Shown: positions 28,016 to 37,329, numbered from the stretch's first letter. The stretch: DNA of 64,000 nucleotides from Candidatus Omnitrophota bacterium (GCA_022072175.1 JAJVIE010000003.1:1070483-1134482), one strand, 5' to 3'. Numbers and translations are program-made. Notes: generated by a model not told the origin, from the sequence alone.

Positions 28016-28956
28016 GAGGCGCGGACCAGTTCGCGCGCCAGCACCAGACGCACGCCCGCGGCCTCGATCTCGTCGACCAGCTCGGCCAAGGCTTGCACGG
28101 TGGCCCGGCGGTCATGCCCGATCGCGACGGCCTCCCCGTTCTTGAGCGCGACGCGGACGGCCTTGCGCAGCTGGGTCTTGACCGCTTCGACCTCATCGAC
28201 GTTGTCGATGAAGACGTCGCGCTTATCGAAGGGGATCCCCACTTCAGCCGCGACGTCCGGCCCGACCGTCGAAGCGATCACGAAGCTGTCGATGAAGAAG
28301 AGCTTCTTCTGCTTCAGGTGCGTCAGCACCGCCCGCATCACACGCTCGTCGCTGGTGGCCGCCGATCCCTGGTGATTGTTGACCCCTTCGACTCCGGGCA
28401 CATCGGACAACGCGCGGTCGATGGTGCGCCGGATCTCGGGCTCGGTGCTCGTGGTCAGGATGGTGTCCGGTTCCTGCGCGGCTCCCTTGCTCTTGGCCTG
28501 CATCGGCAGGTGCAGCATGACCCCCAGCCCCGCGGACTTGGCGCGGCGGGCGACGACGGTGCTGTGCTCCAGGTGGGGCAGGATCGCCAGCGTCACCGGA
28601 CGTTTGAGGGCGATGAGCGGGTCGAGCAGACGGGTGTCGTTGCCCCAGTCGTCGAGAACGACCGCCAGCTTGGCCGGACCCACACGCTTGACCGGGACCT
28701 CCCGCGTCTCGGTGACCGTCCGCGGCGCGGGCCGGGGCGCGGGCCTTACGGCGCGCGGCGCGGCGGGGACTTCCGCCGGGGCCGAGGCATAGGCGTCGAT
28801 GTTGCGCTCGGGGTACAGGGCGTGGAAGCGGGATTCGGCGCGATGCTGGCCGAGCAGATATCCCGCCCCGAACACCGCGCCGGCCAGCGCCAGCACCGTC
28901 AGCGGTCCGCGCAGGCCCTTGGTGTTCAATCCCCTGAACATCGTGCGTTTCTTCAC
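28012..28956 (-). CDS. Divergent polysaccharide deacetylase (YibQ/DUF610 family)
   Basis: A 314-residue protein. One N-terminal membrane helix (residues 17-35) is followed by a proline/arginine-rich linker and the NodB-like divergent deacetylase domain from about residue 90: LAVVLDDWGND, ILPHLEHS, VMLHLPMQ, GVEGVNNHQGSAATSDERVM, FFIDSFVIAST and AIGHDRRATVQAL. It acts in the periplasm, probably on a cell-envelope polysaccharide. In Gram-negative bacteria the gene usually follows a ctp protease gene, as here (4-bp overlap). Confidence 0.88.
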   Translation of the reverse strand: MKKRTMFRGLNTKGLRGPLTVLALAGAVFGAGYLLGQHRAESRFHALYPERNIDAYASAPAEVPAAPRAVRPAPRPAPRTVTETREVPVKRVGPAKLAVVLDDWGNDTRLLDPLIALKRPVTLAILPHLEHSTVVARRAKSAGLGVMLHLPMQAKSKGAAQEPDTILTTSTEPEIRRTIDRALSDVPGVEGVNNHQGSAATSDERVMRAVLTHLKQKKLFFIDSFVIASTVGPDVAAEVGIPFDKRDVFIDNVDEVEAVKTQLRKAVRVALKNGEAVAIGHDRRATVQALAELVDEIEAAGVRLVLARELVRAS

Positions 28957-30155
28957 GCGGTCACCGCCGCGCCGCGCGCCTGGCGCACGAGGTCCATCGC
29001 CGCTTTGAGCGGCAGGTCCTCACCGTCCTTGACCTCCTCGACGTACACGTCGGGCTCGATGCCCTTCTCGTGGATCAGGCGGCCTTTGGGCGTGTAGTAG
29101 TAGCTGGTGGTCATGCGGATGGCATTGCCGTCGGGCAGGCCCAACAGGGTCTGCACGGAGCCCTTGCCGTAGGTCTTGACGCCCACGACACGTCCCAGAC
29201 CATGGTCCTGCACGGCGCCGGCCAGGATCTCCGAACCGCTGGCACTGCCCTTGTTCACGAGCACCACCAGCGGCGCGTACGAGCGCGGGCGGTTGGTGCG
29301 CGAGAGGACCCTGGTGTTCTTGGCGGGATTGCGCCCGCGGGTGGTGAACACCACGCCGCCCTTGGGGATGAGCTTCTCGGTGATCAGCGCGGCCGCCTCG
29401 AGCAATCCTCCGGCGTTGTTGCGCAGGTCAAGGATGAGCGCCTCACAGCCGTCCCGGTCGAGGGCCTGCAGGGCACGCTCGACCTCCGCGGGGCTCCGCT
29501 CCTGGAACGCCGCCAGACGCAGGTAGCCGATGCCCGGCTCGAGGATGCGCGCGTCCTTGACGCTCTTGACGCGGATGAGCTCGCGCGTCACGTGCAGATC
29601 GATGATCTGGTTGTCGCCCTCGCGCATGAGCGTGAGCTTGACCGGGGAACCGGGCTCACCGCGCAGGCGCACCACCGCGTCGTGCAGCAGCGCGTCCTTG
29701 ATGGGCTGATCGTCGATCTTCATGATCACATCACCGGCCTTCAGGCCCGCGCGCTGGGCCGGCGAGTCATCGAGCGGAGCGATCACGGTCAGAAATCCGG
29801 ACTTGAGACTGACCTCCACCCCCAGACCGCCGAACTCGCCCTGCGTGTCGGCCCGGAGGTCCTCGTAGGCCTCCTTGTCGAGGTACTGACTGTACGGATC
29901 GAGGGCCTTGAGCATCCCGGTGAGAGCGCCCTTGATCATGCGGTCGTACGGGACCTCTTCGACGTAATCGGTCTTGATGAGCGCCATCGTATCGAGCACG
30001 CGCTCCAGCTCCTGGGTCATCTCGTAGCGCGCGACCTTGACCGGCTGAAGAGTGGCCCACAGGAGAGGCGCCGAGGACAGCGCCAGAGTCGTGAGGATCA
30101 GGATGATCAGGACCGACGGTCTGCGGCGGGGGGCGCGGCGGACGGGCGCGGGCAT
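28953..30155 (-). CDS. C-terminal processing peptidase, S41 family
   Basis: A 400-residue periplasmic protease with an N-terminal membrane anchor (residues 14-35), a PDZ domain (about 105-190, GGLGVEV to RELI) and the S41 catalytic core. Nucleophile S306 in GSASGSEILAG and general base K331 in TYGKGSVQ form the Ser/Lys dyad. LDPYSQYL upstream of the PDZ is typical. It degrades or trims envelope proteins with exposed C termini. The pairing with the YibQ-type deacetylase is common and suggests work on cell-wall hydrolases. Confidence 0.94.
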   Translation of the reverse strand: MPAPVRRAPRRRPSVLIILILTTLALSSAPLLWATLQPVKVARYEMTQELERVLDTMALIKTDYVEEVPYDRMIKGALTGMLKALDPYSQYLDKEAYEDLRADTQGEFGGLGVEVSLKSGFLTVIAPLDDSPAQRAGLKAGDVIMKIDDQPIKDALLHDAVVRLRGEPGSPVKLTLMREGDNQIIDLHVTRELIRVKSVKDARILEPGIGYLRLAAFQERSPAEVERALQALDRDGCEALILDLRNNAGGLLEAAALITEKLIPKGGVVFTTRGRNPAKNTRVLSRTNRPRSYAPLVVLVNKGSASGSEILAGAVQDHGLGRVVGVKTYGKGSVQTLLGLPDGNAIRMTTSYYYTPKGRLIHEKGIEPDVYVEEVKDGEDLPLKAAMDLVRQARGAAVTA

Positions 30156-31589
30156 CTAGCTCGAGAGCTTGGAGCGGAGCAGGGTCTGCACCTTGCCCGG
30201 GTTGGCCTTGCCCTTGCTCTTCTTCATGACCTGTCCGACCAGGAACATCACGGCGGTGTCCTTGCCGGAGCGCACCTCCTCGACGACCTTGGCGTTCTCG
30301 CGGATGACCTCATCGGCCCAGACGTCGAGCGCGCCCTCGTCGGACACCTGCTCCAGACCCATGCGCCGCATGAGCTCCTCGGGAGCGGTCCCGCTCTCGG
30401 CCATCTCGGGGAAGACCTTGTCCTTGGCGGCCTGGAAGCTCATCTTGTTGTCCAGGGCCAGGCGGGCCAGCGCCGACAGGAGATCCGGCGATAGCCGTGT
30501 CTGGTCGAGCGTCACGCCCTTGGCCGACAGGTACGCGAACACCGGTCCGATCATCCAGTTGGCGGCGGCCTTGATGTCGCCCAGACGGGCAGCCGTGTCC
30601 TCGAAGAACGCGGACACTTCCCTCTCCTGGCTCAACAGTCCCGCGTCGTAGTCCGACAGCTTGAGCGACTCGACATAGCGGCGGCGGCGCTGGCGCGGCA
30701 TCTCGGGCATCGCCTGGCGCTCGGCCTCGACGATCACGGCGTCCACATGGAACGGCACCAGGTCCGGATCGGGGAAATACCGGTAGTCGTGCGCCTCTTC
30801 CTTGGAACGCATGGCCACCGTACGCCCGGCGTTGTCGTCCCACAGGCGCGTTTCCTGCCGGATGACCTCTCCGGCGGCCAGCGCCGCGGTCTGCCGCTCG
30901 ATCTCATGCTCCACGGCGGCCTTGACGGCCTTGAACGAATTGAGGTTCTTGATCTCGACCTTGGTGCCGAGCGGATCGGAGGCGGAGCGGCGCACCGAGA
31001 CGTTGGCGTCACAGCGCAGGTGGCCCTTCTCCATATCGCAGTCCGAAACGCGCGCGGACTTGAGGATGGCCTTGAGCTGGGTCAGGTACTCGTAGACCTC
31101 CGTCGAGGAGTCGAGGTCCGGCTCGCTGACGATCTCGATGAGCGGCGTGCCGGCACGGTTCAAGTCCACGTGGCTGTATTCCGGGGACTGGTCGTGGATG
31201 AGCTTGCCGGCGTCCTCCTCCAGATGCGCGCGGTGCAGACGCACGCGCTTGATGCCGGAGGGCGTGTCGATCTCGATCCATCCGCCGCGTCCGAGCGGCT
31301 CATCGTACTGCGAGATCTGGTAGCCCTTGGGAAGGTCCGGATAATAGTAGTTCTTGCGGTCGAATTTCATGCGCTCGGCCGGCTGTCCATTGAGAGCCAA
31401 CACCGCGCGGACACCCAGGCGATAGGCCTCACGGTTGAGCACCGGCAGGGCGCCGGGCAGGCCCAGGCACACCGGGCACACGGCGGAGTTGGGCTGACCG
31501 CCGAAGATCAGCTTGCACCCGCAGAAGATCTTGGTGCGCGTGTTGAGCTGGCAGTGGACCTCCAGACCGATCGTCGGGATCAGGCTCAT
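30156..31589 (-). CDS. gatB: Asp/Glu-tRNA amidotransferase subunit B
   Basis: A 477-residue subunit that binds the misacylated tRNA and activates its carboxylate. [34 protein letters not shown] (zinc cysteines), [18 protein letters not shown] and HLEEDAGKL are the family blocks; the C-terminal YqeY/tail domain grips the tRNA elbow. It overlaps gatA by 4 bp. Confidence 0.97.
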   Translation of the reverse strand: MSLIPTIGLEVHCQLNTRTKIFCGCKLIFGGQPNSAVCPVCLGLPGALPVLNREAYRLGVRAVLALNGQPAERMKFDRKNYYYPDLPKGYQISQYDEPLGRGGWIEIDTPSGIKRVRLHRAHLEEDAGKLIHDQSPEYSHVDLNRAGTPLIEIVSEPDLDSSTEVYEYLTQLKAILKSARVSDCDMEKGHLRCDANVSVRRSASDPLGTKVEIKNLNSFKAVKAAVEHEIERQTAALAAGEVIRQETRLWDDNAGRTVAMRSKEEAHDYRYFPDPDLVPFHVDAVIVEAERQAMPEMPRQRRRRYVESLKLSDYDAGLLSQEREVSAFFEDTAARLGDIKAAANWMIGPVFAYLSAKGVTLDQTRLSPDLLSALARLALDNKMSFQAAKDKVFPEMAESGTAPEELMRRMGLEQVSDEGALDVWADEVIRENAKVVEEVRSGKDTAVMFLVGQVMKKSKGKANPGKVQTLLRSKLSS

Positions 31590-33025
31590 GCCGCCTCCCG
31601 CGCCGCGGACCTGGGGAAAGCCAGCTCGCGCTCGAGCGCCGAACCCAGGCGGAACAACGCCTGCTCGTCGAAGGGCTTGGCGATCAACTGCAATCCCACC
31701 GGCAGTCCCTGGGCCAGGCCGCAGGGCATGGACAGCGCCGGCACGCCGGCGAGATTGGCCGAGATCGTGTAGATGTCGGACAGGTACATCTGGATCGGGT
31801 CCGCGGACTTCTCGCCGATCTTGAAAGCCGCGCTCGGCGAGGTCGGCGTCACCAGCGCGTCGACCTCCTTGAACGCCTCCTCGAAATCCCTGCGGATGAG
31901 CGTGCGCACGCGCATCGCGCGCAGATAATAGGCGTCATAGTAGCCGCTCGACAGCGCGAACGTCCCGAGCACGATGCGCCGCCGGGCCTCAGCCCCAAAA
32001 CCCTCTCCCCTCGAGCGCTCGTACATCTCGAGCAGGTTCCGGGCGCCCTCGGAGCGGCGGCCGAACCTCACGCCGTCGAACCTCGCGAGGTTCGAACTGC
32101 ACTCGGACGGCGCCACAAGATAATAGACGCTCACCGCGTACTTGGTGTGCGGCAGGCTCACCGGGCGGACCTCGACGCCCAGCGCGCGGAGCTTCTCGAT
32201 GGCGGACCTGACCGCGGCCTCGACTTCAGGCTGGATGCCCTTGCCGAAGTACTCCTCAGGCAGGCCGACGCGCAGGCCCTTGACGGACTTGCCGATCTCG
32301 GACAGGTAATCGGGCACCGGCACGTCCGCGGAGGTCGAGTCCTTGGGGTCGTATCCTGCCAGCACCGAGGTCAAGAGCGCGCAGTCGCGCACGTCCTTGG
32401 TGAAGGGTCCGATCTGGTCCAGGCTCGAAGCAAAAGCGATGAGCCCATAGCGCGACACCCGGCCGTAGGTGGGCTTGAGCCCCACCACACCGCAGAACGA
32501 CGCCGGTTGACGGATGGAGCCGCCGGTGTCCGAACCCAGCGACGCGATGGCCAGATCAGCGGCCACGCTGGCGGCCGAGCCGCCGCTGGACCCGCCGGGT
32601 ACCCGCTCGGCATCCCAGGGATTGCGCGTCGGGCCATAGCAGGAACTCTCACAGCTGGAGCCGAAAGCGAACTCGTCCATGTTGGCCCGGCCCAGCAGGA
32701 TCGCCCCGGCCTCGAGCAAGCGCTCGGTGGCGGTGGCGTTGTACGGCGCCACATAGCCCTTGAGGATCTTGGAAGCGCAAGTGGCTTCCTGGCCCTCGAC
32801 GCAGATGTTGTCCTTGATCGCCACCGGCACTCCCCACAGCGGACGGTCTTGGGGGACGTTCCGGCGGACGCCGGAGCCCGCGGCGTCGAAACCCACATAG
32901 CAGTTGAGCCGTCCGTCCTTGGCGGCGATGCGGGATTTGAGCTCGGCGACCGTCTGATCGGGCGTGGCCGATCCGGCACGGTAGAGCTCTCGCAGTTCGT
33001 GAGCGGTCTTGCGGGCGAGGGTCAC
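31586..33025 (-). CDS. gatA: Asp/Glu-tRNA amidotransferase subunit A
   Basis: The glutaminase subunit, 479 residues of the amidase signature family. The Ser-cis-Ser-Lys triad is intact: K71 in [10 protein letters not shown]146 in PGGSSGGS and nucleophile S170 in [11 protein letters not shown]. It delivers ammonia through a tunnel to GatB. Followed by gatB, preceded by gatC. Confidence 0.97.
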   Translation of the reverse strand: MTLARKTAHELRELYRAGSATPDQTVAELKSRIAAKDGRLNCYVGFDAAGSGVRRNVPQDRPLWGVPVAIKDNICVEGQEATCASKILKGYVAPYNATATERLLEAGAILLGRANMDEFAFGSSCESSCYGPTRNPWDAERVPGGSSGGSAASVAADLAIASLGSDTGGSIRQPASFCGVVGLKPTYGRVSRYGLIAFASSLDQIGPFTKDVRDCALLTSVLAGYDPKDSTSADVPVPDYLSEIGKSVKGLRVGLPEEYFGKGIQPEVEAAVRSAIEKLRALGVEVRPVSLPHTKYAVSVYYLVAPSECSSNLARFDGVRFGRRSEGARNLLEMYERSRGEGFGAEARRRIVLGTFALSSGYYDAYYLRAMRVRTLIRRDFEEAFKEVDALVTPTSPSAAFKIGEKSADPIQMYLSDIYTISANLAGVPALSMPCGLAQGLPVGLQLIAKPFDEQALFRLGSALERELAFPRSAAREAA

Positions 33026-33028
33026 GGT

Positions 33029-33319
33029 CTAGGAGCGGTCCTCGATGATCTTGGGGACTTCGAAGAAACGGCCACGGGCCTTGGGCGCGCGCGCCAGGAA
33101 CGGCTCAACGTCCAGGCTCTGTACCGGCTCATCGGCCCTGAAGACGTTGGCCACCGCCAGCGGATGGCTGGTCGGCTCGACGCCGTCGACATTGACCTCC
33201 TTGAGCTCCTCGACAAAGCCGAGGATCTTGGACAGCTGTGACTCAAAGGGCTTGAGCTCGGCGTCCGTGAAATGGAGGCGAGCGAGGCGGGCGACGTGGC
33301 GCAGATCGAATGAACTCAT
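33029..33319 (-). CDS. gatC: Asp/Glu-tRNA amidotransferase subunit C
   Basis: A 96-residue subunit that belts GatA and GatB together. LRHVARLARLHFTDAELKPF and LSKILGFVEELKEVNVDGVEP are typical, followed by the VFRADEPVQSL loop. It heads the long minus-strand operon; a TATAAT box ends six bases before the ATG. GatCAB makes Gln-tRNA(Gln) from Glu-tRNA(Gln); tRNA-Gln, tRNA-Glu and gltX lie within 6 kb. Confidence 0.95.
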   Translation of the reverse strand: MSSFDLRHVARLARLHFTDAELKPFESQLSKILGFVEELKEVNVDGVEPTSHPLAVANVFRADEPVQSLDVEPFLARAPKARGRFFEVPKIIEDRS

Positions 33320-33325
33320 GCGCCG

Positions 33326-33353
33326 ATTATAGCAAAACCGACCCCCAAATCAA
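33326..33353 (-). promoter_or_regulatory. Leaderless promoter heading the gatC-to-guaA operon
   Basis: Minus strand: -35 TTGATT (33348-33353), 16-bp spacer ending in TGc, -10 TATAAT (33326-33331), then GCGCCG-complement of six bases to the ATG. The best promoter in the window; its start site coincides with the gatC start codon. Confidence 0.75.
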
Positions 33354-33395
33354 TGCGCCGACTCTCGCTCCATCCGAACAACATGCACAGGGGGT

Positions 33396-33429
33396 CTTCC
33401 GTATAGTGTTTTAGGGTTCATCCCCCGGA
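33396..33429. repeat. Left-end copy of the GTCTTCCGTAT element
   Basis: GTCTTCCGTATAGTGTTTTA matches 37083 onward (GTCTTCCGTATCGTCTTTTG) at most positions over 29 bp. It opens a 440-bp block of repeats between gatC and the tRNA-Glu region. Confidence 0.55.
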
Positions 33430-33620
33430 GTCCCGCCACAAGCCTCCTAGGCCGCCTGCCTCCTTTTCTGGCTCCCAGGCACGATCGTCACTCGGTAAGT
33501 CGTGGGGCCCCTCGGCAAGCTAAAGCGTGCCGTTTCCCCAACGACTTACCTCGGACGGATAAGGAACTGTAGGGGAGCCGAAAAGTCGGACGGCGGCAGA
33601 ACGGAGACTTGTGGCGGGAC
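33430..33620. repeat. Long imperfect palindrome (about 190 bp)
   Basis: Outer arms GTCCCGCCACAAGcCTCC (33430-33447) and its near-exact complement at 33603-33620; a middle block CTTTTCtGGCTCCC paired with GGGAGCCGAAAAG; and an inner perfect arm GGTAAGTCGT (33494-33503) with ACGACTTACC (33541-33550) enclosing a CGGCA/TGCCG hairpin. The whole could fold into one long stem as DNA cruciform or RNA. No gene is visible in it. Confidence 0.7.
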
Positions 33621-33838
33621 TTCCGTATCCTCCGCTACCCCCGAACGGGTGGCGGGTTCTATCTTCTTGGGGCTGTTCCGCGACAGGGACATCAAGACAT
33701 CATTACAGCAGCTTATGGATACCACTGCTACCCCCGAACGGGTGGCGCGGAACGGGGCGCCCCAAGAGGGCACAGGCGAAAGCCGAGCACTCTTGGGGCT
33801 GTTCCGCGACAGGACCCGTGAGGGGGATATAGAAGAAA
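33616..33838. repeat. Repeat element with inverted ends and internal direct repeats
   Basis: Ends CTTCCGTATCCTCC (33620-33633) and GGGGGATATAGAAG (33823-33836) are imperfect inverted repeats. Inside, GCTACCCCCGAACGGGTGGC occurs twice (33634 and 33727) and CTTGGGGCTGTTCCGCGACA twice (33666 and 33792); the second copy of each forms a hairpin with its neighbour. The right end GGACCCGTGAGGGG recurs at 37187. Confidence 0.65.
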
Positions 33839-33841
33839 CAA

Positions 33842-34098
33842 AATACGGCCTGCCTAAAGGCAGGCCGTACATGGGTTTCAATGGTAGCCCCAACGGGAGT
33901 CGGCGCCCTGCGCTCGCCTCCACCGGAGGCTCGCTCCGGGTCGGCCACTCGCGCGCCTGACGCGCCAGAGGGCGCTTTTCCGCCGCTGGCGGCGGCGCGC
34001 TCACTTCGACTCCCGCAGACACAGGGTCCGATAACACAATACGGCCTGCCTTCCGGCAGGCCGTACATGGGTTTCAATGGTAGCCCCAACGGGAGTCG
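33842..34098. repeat. T-arm mimic element after tRNA-Glu, with duplicated tRNA 3' end
   Basis: A 61-bp segment holding the terminator hairpin, CCA end and acceptor/T-arm 3' strand of tRNA-Glu is present at 34038-34098 (part of the real tRNA) and again at 33842-33902, differing only in the hairpin loop. The 135 bp between carry an inverted T arm (TTCGACTCCC, 34005-34014), the phrase GCGCCAGAGGGCGCTTTTCC and the core CGCCCTGCGCTC (33904-33915). The same insert follows tRNA-Gln and, shortened, tRNA-Leu. Confidence 0.8.
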
Positions 34099-34153
34099 AA
34101 CCCGTGCCTCCACCTTGAGAGGGTGATGTCCTAAACCACTAGACGATGGGGCC
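34078..34153 (-). tRNA. tRNA-Glu (anticodon CTC)
   Basis: Cloverleaf of 76 nt with encoded CCA. Acceptor GGCCCCA/TGGGGCT, anticodon stem TCACC/GGTGG around loop CTCTCAA giving anticodon CTC, and T arm CGGGTTCGACTCCCG. The first pair is G-U. A hairpin terminator (34042-34065) follows 12 nt downstream. Confidence 0.95.
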
Positions 34154-34214
34154 AAAATTCGCGGACAAGTCCCCTATTTTGGTCGATTTTGGGGGTTTGT
34201 CAAGGATTTCCCCC

Positions 34215-34243
34215 TTGCACCCCACCCCTCATTCCTCTATATT
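34215..34243 (+). promoter_or_regulatory. Promoter of the first GH94-like gene
   Basis: -35 TTGCAC (34215-34220), 17-bp spacer, -10 TATATT (34238-34243). The start site near 34250 leaves a leader of about 13 nt without a ribosome-binding site. Confidence 0.6.
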
Positions 34244-34262
34244 ATTGAGCCATATCCGACCG

Positions 34263-37022
34263 ATGAGCACCTCCGACCGCAGACACCCCCAACAGCTCTG
34301 GGAATTCATCGACGAACAGGGCACTTTCAGCGCCCGTCCGGCCGGGACGGGACGCCTGTACTTCCCGCTGGCCAACGAAGCGGGTCTGCTGTCCAGTATC
34401 TCTCCCGACCTGCGCGGTGACATCAAGACCGGGCTCAATACCTTTTTCAGCGCGCCGGTGACGGCCGAGAACCTGCACGACACCAAGCAGAGCCGCAACT
34501 TCTGGGTCCACATCGAGGACTACGGCGCCTGGTCGGCGACCGGCGTCTCCGCCCGTCAGGAAGCCAAGCGCTGGCCCGCGCACTCCGATCCCGAGACCGT
34601 GACCGTCGAGGCGGGCTTCCTGTGGCACAAGGTCGTGCGCCGCTCCTCCGAGGCGGGTCTCGAAGCCGAGATCGTCAACTTCGCTCCGGCGACGGCCGAC
34701 GCGGTCGAACTGATGTCCGTGACGCTCACCAACACCGGCAAGTCCCGTCTGCGGCTGACATCGACGTCGGCCATCCCGATCTTCGGCCGCTCGGCGGACA
34801 ACCTGCGCGATCATCACCACGTCACTTCGCTGCTGCACCGCGTGGCCCCGCACCCGCACGGCGTCATCGTCAAGCCGACGATGTCCTTCGACGAGCGCGG
34901 CCACAAGACCAACGAGATCTCGTACGGCGTTCTGGGCTATGAGTCCGGCGGTGAGGCGCCCGTGGGTTCGTTCCCGACCGTCGATTCGTTCATCGGCGAG
35001 GGCGGTTCTCTGGAGGCCCCGCGCGCGGTGATCGAGCAGTTGCCGCCGCCCGAGAAACTCTCGCCCTTCCACCAGGGCCGCTCGACCATCGGCGCTCTGC
35101 GCTTCCGCACCGTCACGCTCGGGCCCGGAGAGAAGGTCCGCTATATCCTGGTCCTTGGCGTGCTGACCAAGGACGTCTCCGTCGACGAGCTCGGACGCAA
35201 GTACGGGTCCGCCCACAAGTTCGATCTGGCCCTGCGCGCCAACCGCTCGTTCTGGGCCCAGCGGCTGGACAAGGTCCGTTTCACCACCGCCGATCCCAAC
35301 TACGACCGCTGGATGCGCTGGGTCTCCCTCCAGCCGACCCTGCGCAAGCTCTTCGGCTGTTCCTTCCTGCCGGATTTCGACTATGGACGCGGCGGACGCG
35401 GCTGGCGCGACCTCTGGCAGGACTGCCTGGCCCTCCTCTTGAGCTTCCCCGAGGAGGCGCGGCCGCTGTTGGTCAACAACTTCAACGGTATCCGCATCGA
35501 CGGTTCCAACGCGACGATCATCGGCTCCAAACCCGGCGAGTTCATCGCCGATCGCAACAACATCACGCGCGTGTGGATGGACCATGGTGTCTGGCCGTAC
35601 CTGACGCTCGAGCTGTACATCCACCAGACCGGGGATTTCGGGATCCTGTTCGAGCAGGGATCGTATTTCCGCGACCGTCAGCAGTCCCGCGCCCGCTCCA
35701 AGGACACCTCCTGGACCGAGGCCTACGGCAAGGAACTCAAGGACCGCAAGGGACGGCCGGTGCGGACCACGGTCTTCGAGCGCTGTCTGGTGCAACACTT
35801 GGTCCAGTACTACAACGTCGGCGAGCACAACCACATCCGCCTTGAGAACGCCGACTGGAACGACGGTCTGGACATGGCCTACGCTCGCGGCGAGAGCGTC
35901 ACCTTCAGCTGTCTGTACGCCTCCAACCTCCGCAGGATGGCCGACCTCATCGAGGAAGCGGCGATGCGCGCGGAGACCAAGACCGTCGAGCTCAGCTCCG
36001 AGGTGCTCGGGCTCCTCGACGGCCTCAAGCCCGGCAAGCGCTTCGACCATGGGTCCGCGGAGGCCCGGCGCAAGCGCCTGGAGGCCTACTTCGAGTCCGT
36101 CCAACCCGAGGTCTCCGGCCGCAAGAGCGCCGTCCCCGTCCGCCTCCTGGCCGCCGACCTCAGGGCCAAGGCCGACGCGATCACCGAGCACGTCCGTAAG
36201 AAGGAGTGGGTCTCCACCCGCGCCGGAGAGGGTTTCTACAACGGGTACTACGACGACCACGGCCACAAGGTCGAGGGAGAGACCTCCGACGGCGTGCAGA
36301 TGACGCTGACAGGGCAGACTTTCCCCATCATGAGCGGCGTGGCGACGACGGCTCAGGTGACGGAGATCTTCAAGAGCGTCCGCAAGCACCTCAAGGACCG
36401 CGAGCACGGAGGTTTCCGGCTCAACACGGATTTCGGAAGGGAAAGGCACGACCTGGGGCGGGCGTTCTCGTTCGCCTACGGCGAGAAGGAGAACGGGGCC
36501 TTCTTCAGCCACATGGCCGTGATGTTCTCCAACGCTCTTTACCAGCGCGGCTTCGTCCCCGAGGGCCGCGAAGTGCTCGACGCGATCTACCGCATGTGCC
36601 TGCGCACGGACAACTCCAAGATCTTCCCCGGCATCCCCGAGTACTTCAACTCAGAGGGCCGCGGTCTGTACCACTATCTGACGGGCTCGGCCAGCTGGCT
36701 GGTGCTGACGGTGCTCACGCAGGTCTTCGGGTTCAGGGGCCGCAACGGCGATCTGCTGTTGGCGCCCAAGCTCACGCTCGAGGATTTTGGCCGCGGCAGT
36801 GAAGTGTCGGTCGAGGCTTATTTCGCGGGCAAGCGCCTCAAGGTCATCTACCGCAACGCCAAGCGCCTCTCGTACGAACACTACTGCGTCTCTCGCGTCG
36901 ATATCAACGGCCGCGAGATCACGGGGCTGGACCTGCACAAGAAGGAAGTGCTCATCCTGCGCGAAACCCTCCTGCGCTCCTGCAAGAAGAACGAGAACAC
37001 CGTCCTCGTCGAGCTCGAGTAA
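34263..37022 (+). CDS. GH94-like glycoside phosphorylase
   Basis: A 919-residue protein with the GH94 layout: N-terminal beta-sandwich (residues 1-300), helical linker and an (alpha/alpha)6 catalytic barrel from about 330. NADWNDGLDMAYA at 529-541 carries the DWNDG motif with the general-acid aspartate. No signal peptide, so cytoplasmic. GH94 enzymes reversibly split beta-linked glucosides such as cellobiose, laminaribiose-type or N,N'-diacetylchitobiose with phosphate, yielding a sugar 1-phosphate; the exact substrate is not predictable. It is the only plus-strand gene between two minus-strand blocks and has its own promoter. Confidence 0.85.
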   Translation: MSTSDRRHPQQLWEFIDEQGTFSARPAGTGRLYFPLANEAGLLSSISPDLRGDIKTGLNTFFSAPVTAENLHDTKQSRNFWVHIEDYGAWSATGVSARQEAKRWPAHSDPETVTVEAGFLWHKVVRRSSEAGLEAEIVNFAPATADAVELMSVTLTNTGKSRLRLTSTSAIPIFGRSADNLRDHHHVTSLLHRVAPHPHGVIVKPTMSFDERGHKTNEISYGVLGYESGGEAPVGSFPTVDSFIGEGGSLEAPRAVIEQLPPPEKLSPFHQGRSTIGALRFRTVTLGPGEKVRYILVLGVLTKDVSVDELGRKYGSAHKFDLALRANRSFWAQRLDKVRFTTADPNYDRWMRWVSLQPTLRKLFGCSFLPDFDYGRGGRGWRDLWQDCLALLLSFPEEARPLLVNNFNGIRIDGSNATIIGSKPGEFIADRNNITRVWMDHGVWPYLTLELYIHQTGDFGILFEQGSYFRDRQQSRARSKDTSWTEAYGKELKDRKGRPVRTTVFERCLVQHLVQYYNVGEHNHIRLENADWNDGLDMAYARGESVTFSCLYASNLRRMADLIEEAAMRAETKTVELSSEVLGLLDGLKPGKRFDHGSAEARRKRLEAYFESVQPEVSGRKSAVPVRLLAADLRAKADAITEHVRKKEWVSTRAGEGFYNGYYDDHGHKVEGETSDGVQMTLTGQTFPIMSGVATTAQVTEIFKSVRKHLKDREHGGFRLNTDFGRERHDLGRAFSFAYGEKENGAFFSHMAVMFSNALYQRGFVPEGREVLDAIYRMCLRTDNSKIFPGIPEYFNSEGRGLYHYLTGSASWLVLTVLTQVFGFRGRNGDLLLAPKLTLEDFGRGSEVSVEAYFAGKRLKVIYRNAKRLSYEHYCVSRVDINGREITGLDLHKKEVLILRETLLRSCKKNENTVLVELE

Positions 37023-37082
37023 CCGCTCGACCTCAAGATCTCCCCTCTCCGCAACCTCCCTCGTCCCCGACTGCACACGAGG

Positions 37083-37211
37083 TCTTCCGTATCGTCTTTT
37101 GGGCTTTATCTCTGAGAAAGCGCGGACCCTTGATCTCCCGGTCACGCTCGGCCTTCGGGAGACCGTGACCGGGAGTTCATCGACCGGACCCGTGAGGGGA
37201 TACAGAAGAGT
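37083..37211. repeat. GTCTTCCGTAT element with inverted ends
   Basis: Begins TCTTCCGTATC (37084-37094) and ends GATACAGAAGA (37200-37210), an imperfect inverted pair. It holds a perfect 12-bp inner inverted repeat, CTCCCGGTCACG/CGTGACCGGGAG (37136-37175), and shares its left and right ends with the 33.4-33.8 kb block. MITE-like in form, with no coding capacity. Confidence 0.65.
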
Positions 37212-37233
37212 CGAAGCTGTCCTCAAATGATGA

Positions 37234-37259
37234 GGCCCCCGTCCTGGGACGGGGGCCTT
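37234..37259 (-). terminator. Hairpin downstream of tRNA-Leu
   Basis: AGGCCCCCGTCC/GGACGGGGGCCT is a perfect 12-bp stem with a two-base loop. On the minus strand it lies 70 nt after the tRNA. The T run is poor (CATCATTT), so it may be a terminator or a processing signal. Confidence 0.55.
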
Positions 37260-37275
37260 GAACTGCTGACGACCA

Positions 37276-37310
37276 GGGATTCGTCGCCCTGCGCTCACCT
37301 CGAATCCCTC
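37276..37310. repeat. Short T-arm mimic element after tRNA-Leu
   Basis: AGGGATTCG (37276-37284) and CGAATCCCT (37302-37310), both T-arm sequences of tRNA-Leu in inverted orientation, enclose the core CGCCCTGCGCTC (37286-37297). It is the minimal form of the element after tRNA-Glu and tRNA-Gln. Confidence 0.75.
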
Positions 37311-37329
37311 AAGAGTCGAGGTGTAAATA

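Noticed and set aside
33430..33840. Retron or CRISPR-like structure
   Set aside because: No reverse transcriptase or cas gene is near, and the repeats are unevenly spaced palindromes rather than regular repeat-spacer units.
33882..33902. Second tRNA gene
   Set aside because: Only the 3' acceptor/T-arm strand is present; the rest of the cloverleaf is missing.
34242..36512. 756-codon minus-strand open frame opposite the GH94-like gene
   Set aside because: Shadow of the plus-strand gene, which has its own promoter and catalytic motif.
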